Of a stretch of 59,302 nt of DNA, positions 32,653-40,501 are shown piece after piece (the first letter of the stretch is position 1; the number at the start of each line of letters is the position of its first letter). The stretch is from the NCBI GenBank assembly GCA_037444165.1, contig JBBIMX010000006.1:1-59302 (forward strand), read 5' to 3'. The notes beneath the pieces were generated by a model, which saw nothing but the letters and a program-made list of their open reading frames with translations, made no database searches and was not told the origin of the DNA. Both the position numbers and the translations under genes were made by a program. The stretch is from CALIBK01 sp037444165 (GTDB lineage: Bacteria > Desulfobacterota > BSN033 > UBA1163).

Positions 32653-32889
32653 CTATTCTACAGGAATCTCCTCTCCCTCAGTCTTGCGGGGCCATTCGAT
32701 TTCCAGAACTCCGTCCTTTAACAGTCTGACTTTTATATCGGTTTTTTTAAGTTCCGGATTCAAGCGAAGCTTCAAAATATGGGAATCTTTAGTTCTGGAG
32801 TAACTGGCCCTGAAGGGTCTGAGTGAAGCACCCATTCGGAAGGGGCCAAAACGAAAGTCAAAGAAATCTTCCCATGATTCCTCAAACAT
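32653..32889 (-). CDS. Short Hsp20/alpha-crystallin-like protein
   Basis: A 78-residue protein resembling the alpha-crystallin core of small heat-shock proteins: after an aromatic N-terminus (MFEESWEDFFDFRFGPFRMG), the strands ASYSRTKDSHILKLRLNPELKKTDIKVRLLKDGVLEIEWPRK match the beta pattern HxLxLxLPGLKKEDIxVxLxxxxLxIxW. It is about half the length of typical Hsp20 proteins, with no C-terminal IxI motif (it ends EGEEIPVE), so it may be a truncated form or a CS-domain-like relative. It lies 8 bp from the convergent tatD stop. Function beyond chaperone-like binding is uncertain. Confidence 0.65.
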   Translation of the reverse strand: MFEESWEDFFDFRFGPFRMGASLRPFRASYSRTKDSHILKLRLNPELKKTDIKVRLLKDGVLEIEWPRKTEGEEIPVE

Positions 32890-33035
32890 GGTCTTTCCCC
32901 CTTTCCTGTGATGGCCTTACTCTTTTTTTTACGGTTCCTCTATCTTAATTAAAATATAAGGATTGATCCATTTTTTTTCAATTGCATTCTCTAAGATTGA
33001 CAAGTTATATTTTTTCGTGTTAATTTTTAAAAAGT

Positions 33036-33111
33036 GGGGCTGTAGCTCAGCTGGGAGAGCGCATGAATGGCATTCATGAGGTCGTGGGTTCGATCCCCAT
33101 CAGCTCCACCA
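33036..33111 (+). tRNA. tRNA-Ala (GGC)
   Basis: A complete cloverleaf with acceptor GGGGCTG/CAGCTCC, D arm GCTC...GAGC, anticodon stem CATGA/TCATG with loop ATGGCAT (anticodon GGC), and T arm GTGGG-TTCGATC-CCCAT. The discriminator A is at 33108 and CCA is encoded (33109-33111). It reads alanine GCC and GCU codons. Confidence 0.95.
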
Positions 33112-33199
33112 TTTTTTTCTCACCGATGGGCCTTCTCGACGTATCCAAAATCCTCTTTCCCACCGATAGGCAGAAGATTCTCATCAGCAGGATTATGAA

Positions 33200-34048
33200 A
33201 TGAAAAACCTCATACCCAAAAGAAGTCTGGGAAAGACCGGGGAACAAGTTTCAATTTTTGGATTGGGCGGTGAAGGACTGCTTAGAACCTATGGGCGGGA
33301 AGAAGAGGCTGTGGCCTTAATCCATCGAGCGATGGACTTGGGGATTACCTATTTCGAGACTGCGCGAGCCTATGCGGGGAGTGAGAATTACTATGGGATG
33401 GCTCTTCAAGAAAGACGAGAGAGACGAAAAGAGATCTTTCTTGTCAGCAAATCCCACGAGAGAACCGAAGAAGGGGCATCGAAGCACTTAGAGATGACCC
33501 TTAAGGCCATGGGGATCGACTATCTCGACCTCTGGATGGTTCATGATGTGAGGACTCCAAAGGATTTGGATCAGATCTTTGGCTCCAATGGGATCTGTAA
33601 GGCCTTGGAAGGAGCGAAACGGAATAAGTTAATCCGATTTACAGGGATCACTGCCCATCGAAATCCAACCATCTTATCCAGGGCGATCGATCTCTTTCCT
33701 TTTGATGTGATTCTGATCCCGATCAACCCTGCAGAACCTCATTACTGGTCTTTCCTCGATGAAGTCATCCCTAAAGCCAGAGAGAAAGGTTTGGGTATTG
33801 TCGGAATGAAAACCTTATGTCGCGGGCTGAGTATAAAGATTTTTGGAGAGGAATCGGCCGAAGGGTTCCTTCGTTATGCTTTGAGTCAGCCTATTTCAGC
33901 CGCTGTGGTCGGTTGCGATAGTATCAAACAGTTGGAAATGAATGTTCAGATTGCTCAATCGTTTCAACCCATGTCCCAACAAGAACAGAAGTTACTCACC
34001 CTAAAAGTTAAACCTTATAGTCGAGAACTGATGTATTATAAACTGTAA
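33200..34048 (+). CDS. Aldo/keto reductase
   Basis: A 282-residue TIM-barrel oxidoreductase: KRSLGKTGEQVSIFGLGGEG at the N-terminus, then DLGITYFETARAYAGSENYYG (in place of the usual D-x-A-x-x-Y-G catalytic stretch, here with T and R replacing the Asp), LVSKSHER with the catalytic Lys, and MVHDVR with the His. The IDYLDLWMVHD strand and the GxxGMKTL region near the C-terminal NADPH site fit. Unlike the 10124 homologue it has no ferredoxin domain. The substitution of the catalytic Asp region (ETARAY instead of DTADxY) may alter activity. A stand-alone gene with a thioredoxin-fold gene 38 bp downstream. Confidence 0.86.
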   Translation: MKNLIPKRSLGKTGEQVSIFGLGGEGLLRTYGREEEAVALIHRAMDLGITYFETARAYAGSENYYGMALQERRERRKEIFLVSKSHERTEEGASKHLEMTLKAMGIDYLDLWMVHDVRTPKDLDQIFGSNGICKALEGAKRNKLIRFTGITAHRNPTILSRAIDLFPFDVILIPINPAEPHYWSFLDEVIPKAREKGLGIVGMKTLCRGLSIKIFGEESAEGFLRYALSQPISAAVVGCDSIKQLEMNVQIAQSFQPMSQQEQKLLTLKVKPYSRELMYYKL

Positions 34049-34086
34049 CTCTCTCTCAGTAATTAAAAATTTTTTGGAGAATGGAG

Positions 34087-34476
34087 ATGAAACCTATTCT
34101 GCTGGAGATCGTGACAAAGGGGATCACTCTCTTCGACCAGTGTAGCCATTGCAAGGTCCTTTTCGATGAGGCAGGATTCGACGAAAAGATTTATCAAAAA
34201 GAGATAGAGGATTACCCTTCTGAGCTCAAAGAAGAGTCTATAAAATTATCTCAATGGATTCGGGAATTAATCCACCTTTACCGACATCGTCTCCTTATCA
34301 AACTCATCGATGCTCAATCCTTTCTTGGATTCTACAAGTCGTTACGACACAGGATCCGGACCTATCCTTCATTCATCGTAGAGGGAAGAGAGGTTTATTC
34401 AGGTTGGGAGAAGGGTCGGGTGGAGGAGCTCATCGATAAATATATAAAATTTTCATCCCTGAAAGTTTCGGGTTAA
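34087..34476 (+). CDS. Thioredoxin-fold protein with CxxC motif (hypothetical)
   Basis: A 129-residue protein with CSHCKVLFDEAG (CxxC, about residue 20) after a hydrophobic strand, and the segment RTYPSFIVEGREVYSGWEKG, which looks like the cis-Pro strand of the thioredoxin fold. Between them is a long helical insert. This is the layout of glutaredoxin- or DsbA-like oxidoreductases, but I cannot name a family. The frame opens at 34081; the second ATG (34087) has GGAG at the proper 7-nt distance, so it is preferred. It lies 38 bp after the aldo/keto reductase and may share its transcript. Confidence 0.6.
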   Translation: MKPILLEIVTKGITLFDQCSHCKVLFDEAGFDEKIYQKEIEDYPSELKEESIKLSQWIRELIHLYRHRLLIKLIDAQSFLGFYKSLRHRIRTYPSFIVEGREVYSGWEKGRVEELIDKYIKFSSLKVSG

Positions 34477-34504
34477 CCCCACCCAGGAGAATGGAGAATA
34501 AGGA

Positions 34505-34627
34505 ATGGGGAAAGGTGGTCGATTCGGGAAATATGGGGAGCAGAAACGATTTGAGAGACTCCGCCAGAAAAGAAAATCCCTTCTTCCGAGGAAACCGATT
34601 CAGAGGCTGCCCCTGAAGAAGTTTTGA
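34505..34627 (+). CDS. Small basic ORF (40 aa), probable
   Basis: A short frame encoding 40 residues, very basic (many Arg and Lys), beginning MGKGGRFGKYGEQKRFERLR and ending LPLKKF. It has AAGGA just before the ATG and lies 28 bp after the thioredoxin-fold gene on the same strand. The start resembles a Gly-Lys-Gly-rich motif I believe recurs in related bacteria, but I cannot name it. Its composition suggests nucleic-acid or ribosome contact. It might be a chance frame. Confidence 0.4.
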   Translation: MGKGGRFGKYGEQKRFERLRQKRKSLLPRKPIQRLPLKKF

Positions 34628-34710
34628 GCGTTCTCCCTAAGAAGGGTTTCATGATGAGGAAGAGATTTTTCGTGGGGAGGATGCGGGCTTGAAGAGACTC
34701 TATGATTCTA

Positions 34711-35202
34711 CTATAAAGATCGGAGGATCTCTTCGGCTACCTCTCTGAGGTCACTATCATTGGCCGTCATGGCGAGGATATCGAGTTTTGCTTTGAACCC
34801 CTGTTTTTCTACGGGGGTTCTTTCCTCATAGAGGTTTTTCATGACCCTCAGGATTTCAGAGACCTTTTCAGGGTCTGAGTAATCCAGAAGGAGGGAGAGG
34901 GTGCTCCAATCTTCCGGAAGCCCATACTCCTCTAAATAGTTTCGGACTGCCTCATCAAATTGATCCGTTCCATGAAGGCGATCAAGGTCATCAAGGGCCT
35001 TCTGATGTTTTTTGGATCCTTTTTTACCCATAAAGAGCTTTTCCACTTCTTTTCGATACCTCTTTTTTAACCAATCCGATTTCCTCGGTCTTTCTCGTTC
35101 CTTAGGAGGTTCCTTGGGAGCGTGAGGAGATCGGTCTCTCCTTCGATCGATCTCTCTCCATGAAATCTGATCTCTCTCATCTTCATCATGATAACGAACC
35201 AT
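34711..35202 (-). CDS. Conserved hypothetical protein
   Basis: A 163-residue soluble protein I cannot assign. The N-terminal 60 residues are extremely charged and Pro/Arg/Lys-rich (DRRRDRSPHAPKEPPKERERPRKS), probably disordered. Residues 75-163 look all-helical (HQKALDDLDRLHGTDQFDEAVRNYLEEYGLP ... YSDPEKVSEILRVMKNLYEE ... ANDSDLREVAEEILRSL), like a short HEAT/TPR-type or protein-interaction domain. It sits 17 bp downstream of the RodZ-like gene on the same strand, after era, so it is probably co-expressed with them; a link with cell-shape or envelope processes is only positional. Confidence 0.65.
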   Translation of the reverse strand: MVRYHDEDERDQISWREIDRRRDRSPHAPKEPPKERERPRKSDWLKKRYRKEVEKLFMGKKGSKKHQKALDDLDRLHGTDQFDEAVRNYLEEYGLPEDWSTLSLLLDYSDPEKVSEILRVMKNLYEERTPVEKQGFKAKLDILAMTANDSDLREVAEEILRSL

Positions 35203-35219
35203 ATGGCACCTCTCCTTTT

Positions 35220-35963
35220 TTAAGGATTTTTTGTTCTTTCAAGCCCCTTAAACTTCCATCCCTGGGGAGTGAAAATGAGGTGAACGACCTCTCCGGATCT
35301 GCCCACTTTTTCTAATGGCTTTTCATTGAAAATCAGATTCAATCCCCCTGCATTCCCGATATGGAGATAGATTTGGCGAACCGCTTGAAAAGAGCCCCCC
35401 TCTCCTGGATGAAGGATCATCTCTCTTTCAGGTTGATCATCCACACCAAGGCGGATCCAAACCCTCTCGGTCGCTTCTATTTTAAGGGAAAAAGGACTTT
35501 GACCCATCTCGGCTAAGGGTTCCTGAATCGAGATAGGTTGGGAAGAGGGTTGAGGCTTCATCTCGATCTTCTCGGGAACAGGTTTTTTTGAAAAAGGTGC
35601 CCAATAGGGATGGAAAAAGAGGGAGAAGAGAAGACTGATAAAAAGGACTCCACCAATGATCCACCACTGCCTCTGATTCCGATTTTTCCTAACCCTTCTC
35701 TCAATGGGAGGTTGGAGATTTTTAGTAAAAAATTGATCATATTGTTGAAGAATTTCTTTGGGATTTGCCCCCACCGCTTTTGCATAGGAAGAGAGAAATC
35801 CCCTGACATAGATGGGAGGAGGAAGATCCTCGTATCGATCTTCTTCCAGGGCTTTGAGAAGAGGCTCCCTTATCTTGGTTTGCCTCGCTAATTCCTTTAG
35901 GGTGATCCTTTTTGATTCTCGATAGGATTGAAGGAGAGTCCCTAACGATGTTCTTTCATTCAT
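35220..35963 (-). CDS. RodZ-like protein (HTH, one TM, C-terminal beta domain)
   Basis: A 247-residue protein with an N-terminal Xre-type helix-turn-helix (GTLLQSYRESKRITLKELARQTKIREPLLKALEEDRYEDLP, residues 8-48), the RodZ-typical PIYVRGFLSSYAKAVG helix, a single TM helix around residues 105-122 (WWIIGGVLFISLLFSLFF), and a C-terminal beta domain of DUF4115 type (SLKIEATERVWIRLGVDDQPEREMILHPGEGGSF). RodZ connects MreB filaments to the wall elongasome in the inner membrane. The mreBCD-rodA block lies nearby at 40.5-45.9 kb. It starts 13 bp after the era stop. Confidence 0.85.
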   Translation of the reverse strand: MNERTSLGTLLQSYRESKRITLKELARQTKIREPLLKALEEDRYEDLPPPIYVRGFLSSYAKAVGANPKEILQQYDQFFTKNLQPPIERRVRKNRNQRQWWIIGGVLFISLLFSLFFHPYWAPFSKKPVPEKIEMKPQPSSQPISIQEPLAEMGQSPFSLKIEATERVWIRLGVDDQPEREMILHPGEGGSFQAVRQIYLHIGNAGGLNLIFNEKPLEKVGRSGEVVHLIFTPQGWKFKGLERTKNP

Positions 35964-35975
35964 GATTTAATGGGG

Positions 35976-36872
35976 TTAGGAAAGATAGCCCAAGCTATCC
36001 AAAACTCTTGGATTTCGCGTCCAATTTTTTTCTACTTTGACCCACAGTTCCAAAAAGACCCTTTTCTCTAAAAAGGCCTCGATCTCCTTACGGGACCATT
36101 CCCCAATCTTTTTGAGTTTCTGACCCCCCTTCCCTATGATGATCTTCTTCTGGGACTCCTTCTCTACATAGATGGTCGCTTGAATAACGACCATATTTTT
36201 TTCGGCCAATTCTTTGAATGACTCGATGGTCACCGCGGTAGCATAGGGGATTTCTTGATAAGAGTGTTGAATCACCTTTTCCCGAATGATCTCGGAGACA
36301 AGGAATCTCTCTGTTTGATCGGTAAGCATATCCTCCGGAAAGTAGGGTGGGGCCTCTGGTAGGACTCGAATGATCTCGTTGATCAAGATCTCTATCCCAT
36401 CCCCCTGCAAGGCTGAAAGGGGGATAATTTTTTCAAAGGGAAAGAGTTTTTGGTATTGATCCATGAGAGGAAGGAGGGTTTCTTTCTTGACCAAATCAAT
36501 CTTATTGATCACCAAAAAGGGAATGCCTTTGCTGAGCTTGAGGTATTCAAGCATCTGACCATCTTCTTCCAGAGGGGGAGAAGTCGCCTCGGTCAGAAAG
36601 AGAAGGACATCTGCATCTCGTCCAGCGGCCAAAGCGGTCCTCACCATCCGCTTATTTAATTCGGATCCTCCCTCATGAAGCCCAGGGGTATCCAGGAAGA
36701 TTAACTGTGCCCCTTCGACATTTTTGATCCCCAGGATTCGGTTTCGTGTCGTCTGAGGTTTTTCAGTCACGATGGCGATCTTCTCTCCAAGAATTCGGTT
36801 AAAGAGGGTAGACTTGCCCACATTCGGTCTTCCAAGAATAGAGATAAAACCCGATTTAAAAGTTCCCATCAC
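35976..36872 (-). CDS. era: GTPase Era
   Basis: A 298-residue Era GTPase, an assembly factor for the 30S subunit and 16S rRNA 3' end. The G motifs are GRPNVGKSTL (G1), TTRNRILGI (G2), DTPGLHEG (G3) and NKIDL (G4); the C-terminal KH domain is at IIIGKGGQKLKKIGEWSRKEIE. The length is usual for Era (about 300). It lies in the order lon-era-rodZ on the minus strand. The start is the first of two ATGs; the second is one codon in. Confidence 0.97.
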   Translation of the reverse strand: MMGTFKSGFISILGRPNVGKSTLFNRILGEKIAIVTEKPQTTRNRILGIKNVEGAQLIFLDTPGLHEGGSELNKRMVRTALAAGRDADVLLFLTEATSPPLEEDGQMLEYLKLSKGIPFLVINKIDLVKKETLLPLMDQYQKLFPFEKIIPLSALQGDGIEILINEIIRVLPEAPPYFPEDMLTDQTERFLVSEIIREKVIQHSYQEIPYATAVTIESFKELAEKNMVVIQATIYVEKESQKKIIIGKGGQKLKKIGEWSRKEIEAFLEKRVFLELWVKVEKNWTRNPRVLDSLGYLS

Positions 36873-36923
36873 TTAACGATCTTAACGATCCTCTTCGAGA
36901 GAGAAAAAGATAGATTCATGGGA

Positions 36924-39257
36924 TTAGGAGGAGAAAATATGGCTAAACACCTCTTGGATATGATCCACTAAAATGAAATTCATCTCTTTCCTGATGTAAT
37001 CCGGGACTTCCCCTAAATCCACCTCATTCTTCTTCGGCAGAATGACCGCCCTTACCCCCGCTCTTCGAGCTGCCAAGATCTTCTCCTTAATTCCTCCTAC
37101 AGGAAGAATTCTTCCGCTAAGGGTGAGTTCCCCTGTCATAGCAAGATCGTGGGGGATGGGTTTTTCTTTTAGAAGGGAAAGGATGGCCGTGGCAATGGGG
37201 ATTCCTGCAGAAGGTCCATCCTTTGGGGTAGCGCCTGCAGGGACGTGGATGTGGAGATCGCAATCCTGATAAAAATCTTCAGGAATCTGGAGAGAGGAAG
37301 CATTGGCTCGGAGATAAGAGAGGGCAGCCTGGGCTGATTCTTTCATCACTTCTCCAAGAGACCCTGTGAGAAGGAGTCCTTTGTCCCCTTTCATCTTTGA
37401 GGTTTCAATGAAGAGGATCTCTCCACCATTTTCGGTCCACGCAAGCCCTGTAGCCACTCCGATCCGATCCTTCTCTTGGGCTACCTCTTTAAAGAATTTA
37501 CGAGGCCCTAAAAATTCCTCTACCCTTCCCTCATCAATGAGTTCAGGAGGGGTATTTCCCATGGCAATCTCCTTGGCCACCTTTCGACAGACCGAGGCAA
37601 TCTCCCTTTCTAAATTTCTTACCCCGGCCTCACGCGTATATTCTCGAATTATCTTCCGGACCGCTTCGGGGGTAAAAGAGAGGGGATCATCTTTTAGTCC
37701 ATTTTCCTCTTTCTGGTGAGGGATCAGAAATTGAAAGGCGATCTTTTCTTTCTCTTCCTCTGTATAGCCTGGAAGCTGGATCACCTCCATTCGGTCCAAT
37801 AAAGCAGGGGGAATCGGAGAGAGGGTATTCGCGGTGGCAATAAAAAGGACATGGGAAAGATCGAAAGGGACATCGAGATAATGATCTGTAAAGGAGAAAT
37901 TCTGTTCCGGGTCAAGGGCTTCAAGTAAAGCGGCGGCTGGATCTCCTCGAACATCTACTCCTATCTTATCCACCTCATCGAGCATAAATACCGGATTGGA
38001 AGTCTCCGCCCGACGGATCTCCTGGATGATCCGACCTGGAAGAGCTCCTACATAGGTTCGGCGGTGACCTCGAATCTCGGCCTCATCCTTTACCCCGCCC
38101 AAGGAGATGCGAATGAACTTTCTTTCCAAAGCCCGAGCGATCGAACGGCCCAGGGACGTTTTTCCCACTCCTGGAGGACCCACAAAACAGAGGATCGGAC
38201 CTTTCATGGGTTCCTTTAATTTCTTGACCGCCAGAAACTCCAAGATCCGTTCCTTGACCTTTTCAAGGTCATAATGATCTTCATTGAGAATTCTGGAGGC
38301 CCTCGCAAGATCCAGATTGTCCGGCGTCCTTTTATTCCAGGGCATCGTGATGAGATAATCGAGATAAGTTCTGGAAACCGTATATTCAGCGGAGATAGGA
38401 TTCATCCTTTCTAATCGATGGATCTCTTTATAGGCAATCTCTTCCACTTTTTGGGGCATTCCAGCCAATCGGACTTTTTCTCGAAGTTCATGGATCTCGG
38501 CCAGATAGGGATCCTCCTCTTGCATCTCCTTCGGACTTCTCATTGATGTTCGATGGGAGGATTCTCTTGGAGCCCGCCCCATCTCTTTATTGGGTGCAAG
38601 AAATGGATGGATTCTCGAAGAAAGGGACTGAACTTCGCGACTGAAAAATTGATAAACCCTTTTCAGACGCTCAAGAGGATCGATGGTCTCAAAGATCTCC
38701 ACCCTGTCTTTCCATTCGAGATTGAGAGAGATAGCAATCAGATCGGCTAATCGGCCCGGATGATCGATCTTATCCAACGTCTTTAATAAATCTTCTGGAA
38801 GAGATTTTCCTACAGAGAGAGACAGTTTAAATAGGGTTCCAATACTCTGAACCAGGGTTTCTGAAAGGACGCTCTTCTCCACGTACTCATTTATTTCCTT
38901 GATTTCAGCCCTAAAGTAAGGCCTCTCAAAGAGGACATTTCGGAGAGCCACTCTGGTCAATCCCTCTACAAAGATTTTCATCCCTTTGCTTGGTAATTTC
39001 ACGGAGTGGAGGATTCGACAGACGGTTCCGATGGAAAGCAGATCTCTGGGTTGAGGTTCTTTGATGGAAGGATCTCGCTGAGAAACACAGCCAATGAGAT
39101 TATTTTCAGAGACGGTCTTATAGAGAAGGGTGAAGGCCTCATCCGATTCAAAAAAAAGAGGCAGAACCATATAAGGGAAGATGACTATCTCCCTAAGAGG
39201 GATAAAGGATAATCGTTGTGGAAGGACGTAGCTTTCTGGTTTATAAAGGTTTCTCAT
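36924..39257 (-). CDS. lon: ATP-dependent protease Lon
   Basis: A 777-residue LonA protease: an N-terminal LAN domain (LPQRLSFIPLREIVIFPYMVLPLF), an AAA+ domain with Walker A GPPGVGKTSLGRSIA and Walker B MLDEVDKIG, and a C-terminal Ser-Lys peptidase domain with PKDGPSAG (Ser) and GGIKEKILAARRAG (Lys). It degrades misfolded and regulatory proteins in the cytoplasm. Size matches the family. It sits directly downstream of the TlpA-like gene on the minus strand. Confidence 0.98.
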   Translation of the reverse strand: MRNLYKPESYVLPQRLSFIPLREIVIFPYMVLPLFFESDEAFTLLYKTVSENNLIGCVSQRDPSIKEPQPRDLLSIGTVCRILHSVKLPSKGMKIFVEGLTRVALRNVLFERPYFRAEIKEINEYVEKSVLSETLVQSIGTLFKLSLSVGKSLPEDLLKTLDKIDHPGRLADLIAISLNLEWKDRVEIFETIDPLERLKRVYQFFSREVQSLSSRIHPFLAPNKEMGRAPRESSHRTSMRSPKEMQEEDPYLAEIHELREKVRLAGMPQKVEEIAYKEIHRLERMNPISAEYTVSRTYLDYLITMPWNKRTPDNLDLARASRILNEDHYDLEKVKERILEFLAVKKLKEPMKGPILCFVGPPGVGKTSLGRSIARALERKFIRISLGGVKDEAEIRGHRRTYVGALPGRIIQEIRRAETSNPVFMLDEVDKIGVDVRGDPAAALLEALDPEQNFSFTDHYLDVPFDLSHVLFIATANTLSPIPPALLDRMEVIQLPGYTEEEKEKIAFQFLIPHQKEENGLKDDPLSFTPEAVRKIIREYTREAGVRNLEREIASVCRKVAKEIAMGNTPPELIDEGRVEEFLGPRKFFKEVAQEKDRIGVATGLAWTENGGEILFIETSKMKGDKGLLLTGSLGEVMKESAQAALSYLRANASSLQIPEDFYQDCDLHIHVPAGATPKDGPSAGIPIATAILSLLKEKPIPHDLAMTGELTLSGRILPVGGIKEKILAARRAGVRAVILPKKNEVDLGEVPDYIRKEMNFILVDHIQEVFSHIFSS

Positions 39258-39311
39258 CGAAATCCTTTGAAATCAATGGGTATAAATATTATATGAAAAA
39301 AGAAAGGTTTG

Positions 39312-39854
39312 TCAACGGAGGTTTAAAACGGCTTTAATTTCATAGAAGGCATTCTCATTACACCAATCCCTCTGTCCTACGACCATCCCTCGGAGGATTC
39401 CCTCTTGGTCAATGAGGAAGGCAGTTGGGATCATCCTCACCCCATAGAGTCGGGCGATCTTTTCCCCTGGATCCAAGAGAACGGGGAGGGTGATGTGAAG
39501 ATCCTTGACAATTCTCCTCACCCGTTTCTCTTTTTCTCCATCTACCGCAATCGTGAAAATGCGAAGCTCGTCTTTCATCTGCCGAGCCAATTTCTGCAGC
39601 AACACGATATCCTCTTTGCATGCAGGGCAGAAGGATCCCCAGAAAAATAAGAGAAAAGGTCTTCCCTTCATTTCAGAAAGGTGAATCTCTTTCCCATCCA
39701 AATCTTTTAAAGAAAAAGAAGGGGCCTCCTTTTTTATGAGGATTTTCTGAATTCCAAAAGAATCAGAGAAGACATAGAATCCATCTAAGACAAGAACAGG
39801 GAGAAGGAGTCCCCCTATGAGGGACCCCAAAAATAAAAATTTTTGTCTTATCAT
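39312..39854 (-). CDS. TlpA/ResA-family thiol-disulfide oxidoreductase
   Basis: A 180-residue membrane-anchored thioredoxin-like protein: an N-terminal signal anchor (LFLGSLIGGLLLPVLVLDGFYVF) and a periplasmic thioredoxin fold with the active site FWGSFCPACKEDIVLLQKL and the cis-Pro loop MIPTAFLIDQEG. The IRGMV/GILRG-type end (EGILRGMVVG) is as in ResA/TlpA, which reduce apocytochrome c or other exported thiols. It is monocistronic or leads the lon-era unit. A hairpin repeat lies 75 bp upstream of its start. Confidence 0.9.
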   Translation of the reverse strand: MIRQKFLFLGSLIGGLLLPVLVLDGFYVFSDSFGIQKILIKKEAPSFSLKDLDGKEIHLSEMKGRPFLLFFWGSFCPACKEDIVLLQKLARQMKDELRIFTIAVDGEKEKRVRRIVKDLHITLPVLLDPGEKIARLYGVRMIPTAFLIDQEGILRGMVVGQRDWCNENAFYEIKAVLNLR

Positions 39855-39928
39855 ATCAAAATCCTTCTATTTAAAATTCTAAACCATCTTCTTCTATCGG
39901 TCAATGATTAACAAGATTTCTCATTCGT

Positions 39929-39997
39929 GGAATCCCTCAGTCAGAGATGGGAAATAAGCCCGAGAGGTATTGGAGAAACCCTTCAGTGAGGGATTCC
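39929..39997. repeat. Hairpin repeat, copy C (69 bp, reference copy)
   Basis: GGAATCCCTCAGT (39929-39941) and AGTGAGGGATTCC (39985-39997) are inverted ends (12 of 13). The interior (GAGATGGGAAATAAGCCC-GAGAGGTATTGGAGAAACCC) recurs, inverted, at 53188-53245. It lies between the TlpA-like gene and ssb. Confidence 0.75.
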
Positions 39998-40081
39998 CTC
40001 TTTCGTTTAAGTTTTACTTGAAAAATGGTCTGAGAAGTGGTAAGTTGGCCTACATAGAAGACTTAGGAGGAGGAGGAGGGG

Positions 40082-40501
40082 ATGGCTGGCGTCAATAAAG
40101 TCATTTTAATCGGAAACTTAGGGGCAGATCCCGAGATCAGATATCTTAGCAATGGAACCGCCGTGGCAAATTTTAGGATAGCGACTACAGAGAATCGAAT
40201 CAATCGCTCCGGGGAGAAGGTCTCCTTTACAGAATGGCATCGAATTGTTGCCTTCGGTCGGCTGGCTGAGATCTGCAAGGACTACCTCAATAAAGGGAAA
40301 CAGGTTTACATTGAAGGACGTCTTCGAACTCGTCAGTGGGAAGATAGGAATGGAAACCGCCGATCTACCACAGAGGTCATTGCCCTTCAGATGCAAATGC
40401 TTGGCCCACCTGGTGCCACCGTGGAGATTCCGATTCCCGAGAAAGAATTTGAGATCGAAACCGAAGAGATTCCTGAGCCGGATGAAGAGGTTCCCTTTTA
40501 A
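40082..40501 (+). CDS. ssb: Single-stranded DNA-binding protein
   Basis: A 139-residue SSB: the OB fold starts MAGVNKVILIGNLGADPEIRYLSNGTAVANFRIAT and continues with TEWHRIVAFGRLAEICKDYLNKGKQVYIEGRLRTRQWEDRNG, then an acidic C-terminal tail ending DEEVPF, the tip that recruits repair and replication partners. An AGGAGGAGGAGG ribosome site precedes the ATG. It converges on rodA; the two stops overlap by 3-4 bases (40498-40501). Confidence 0.97.
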   Translation: MAGVNKVILIGNLGADPEIRYLSNGTAVANFRIATTENRINRSGEKVSFTEWHRIVAFGRLAEICKDYLNKGKQVYIEGRLRTRQWEDRNGNRRSTTEVIALQMQMLGPPGATVEIPIPEKEFEIETEEIPEPDEEVPF

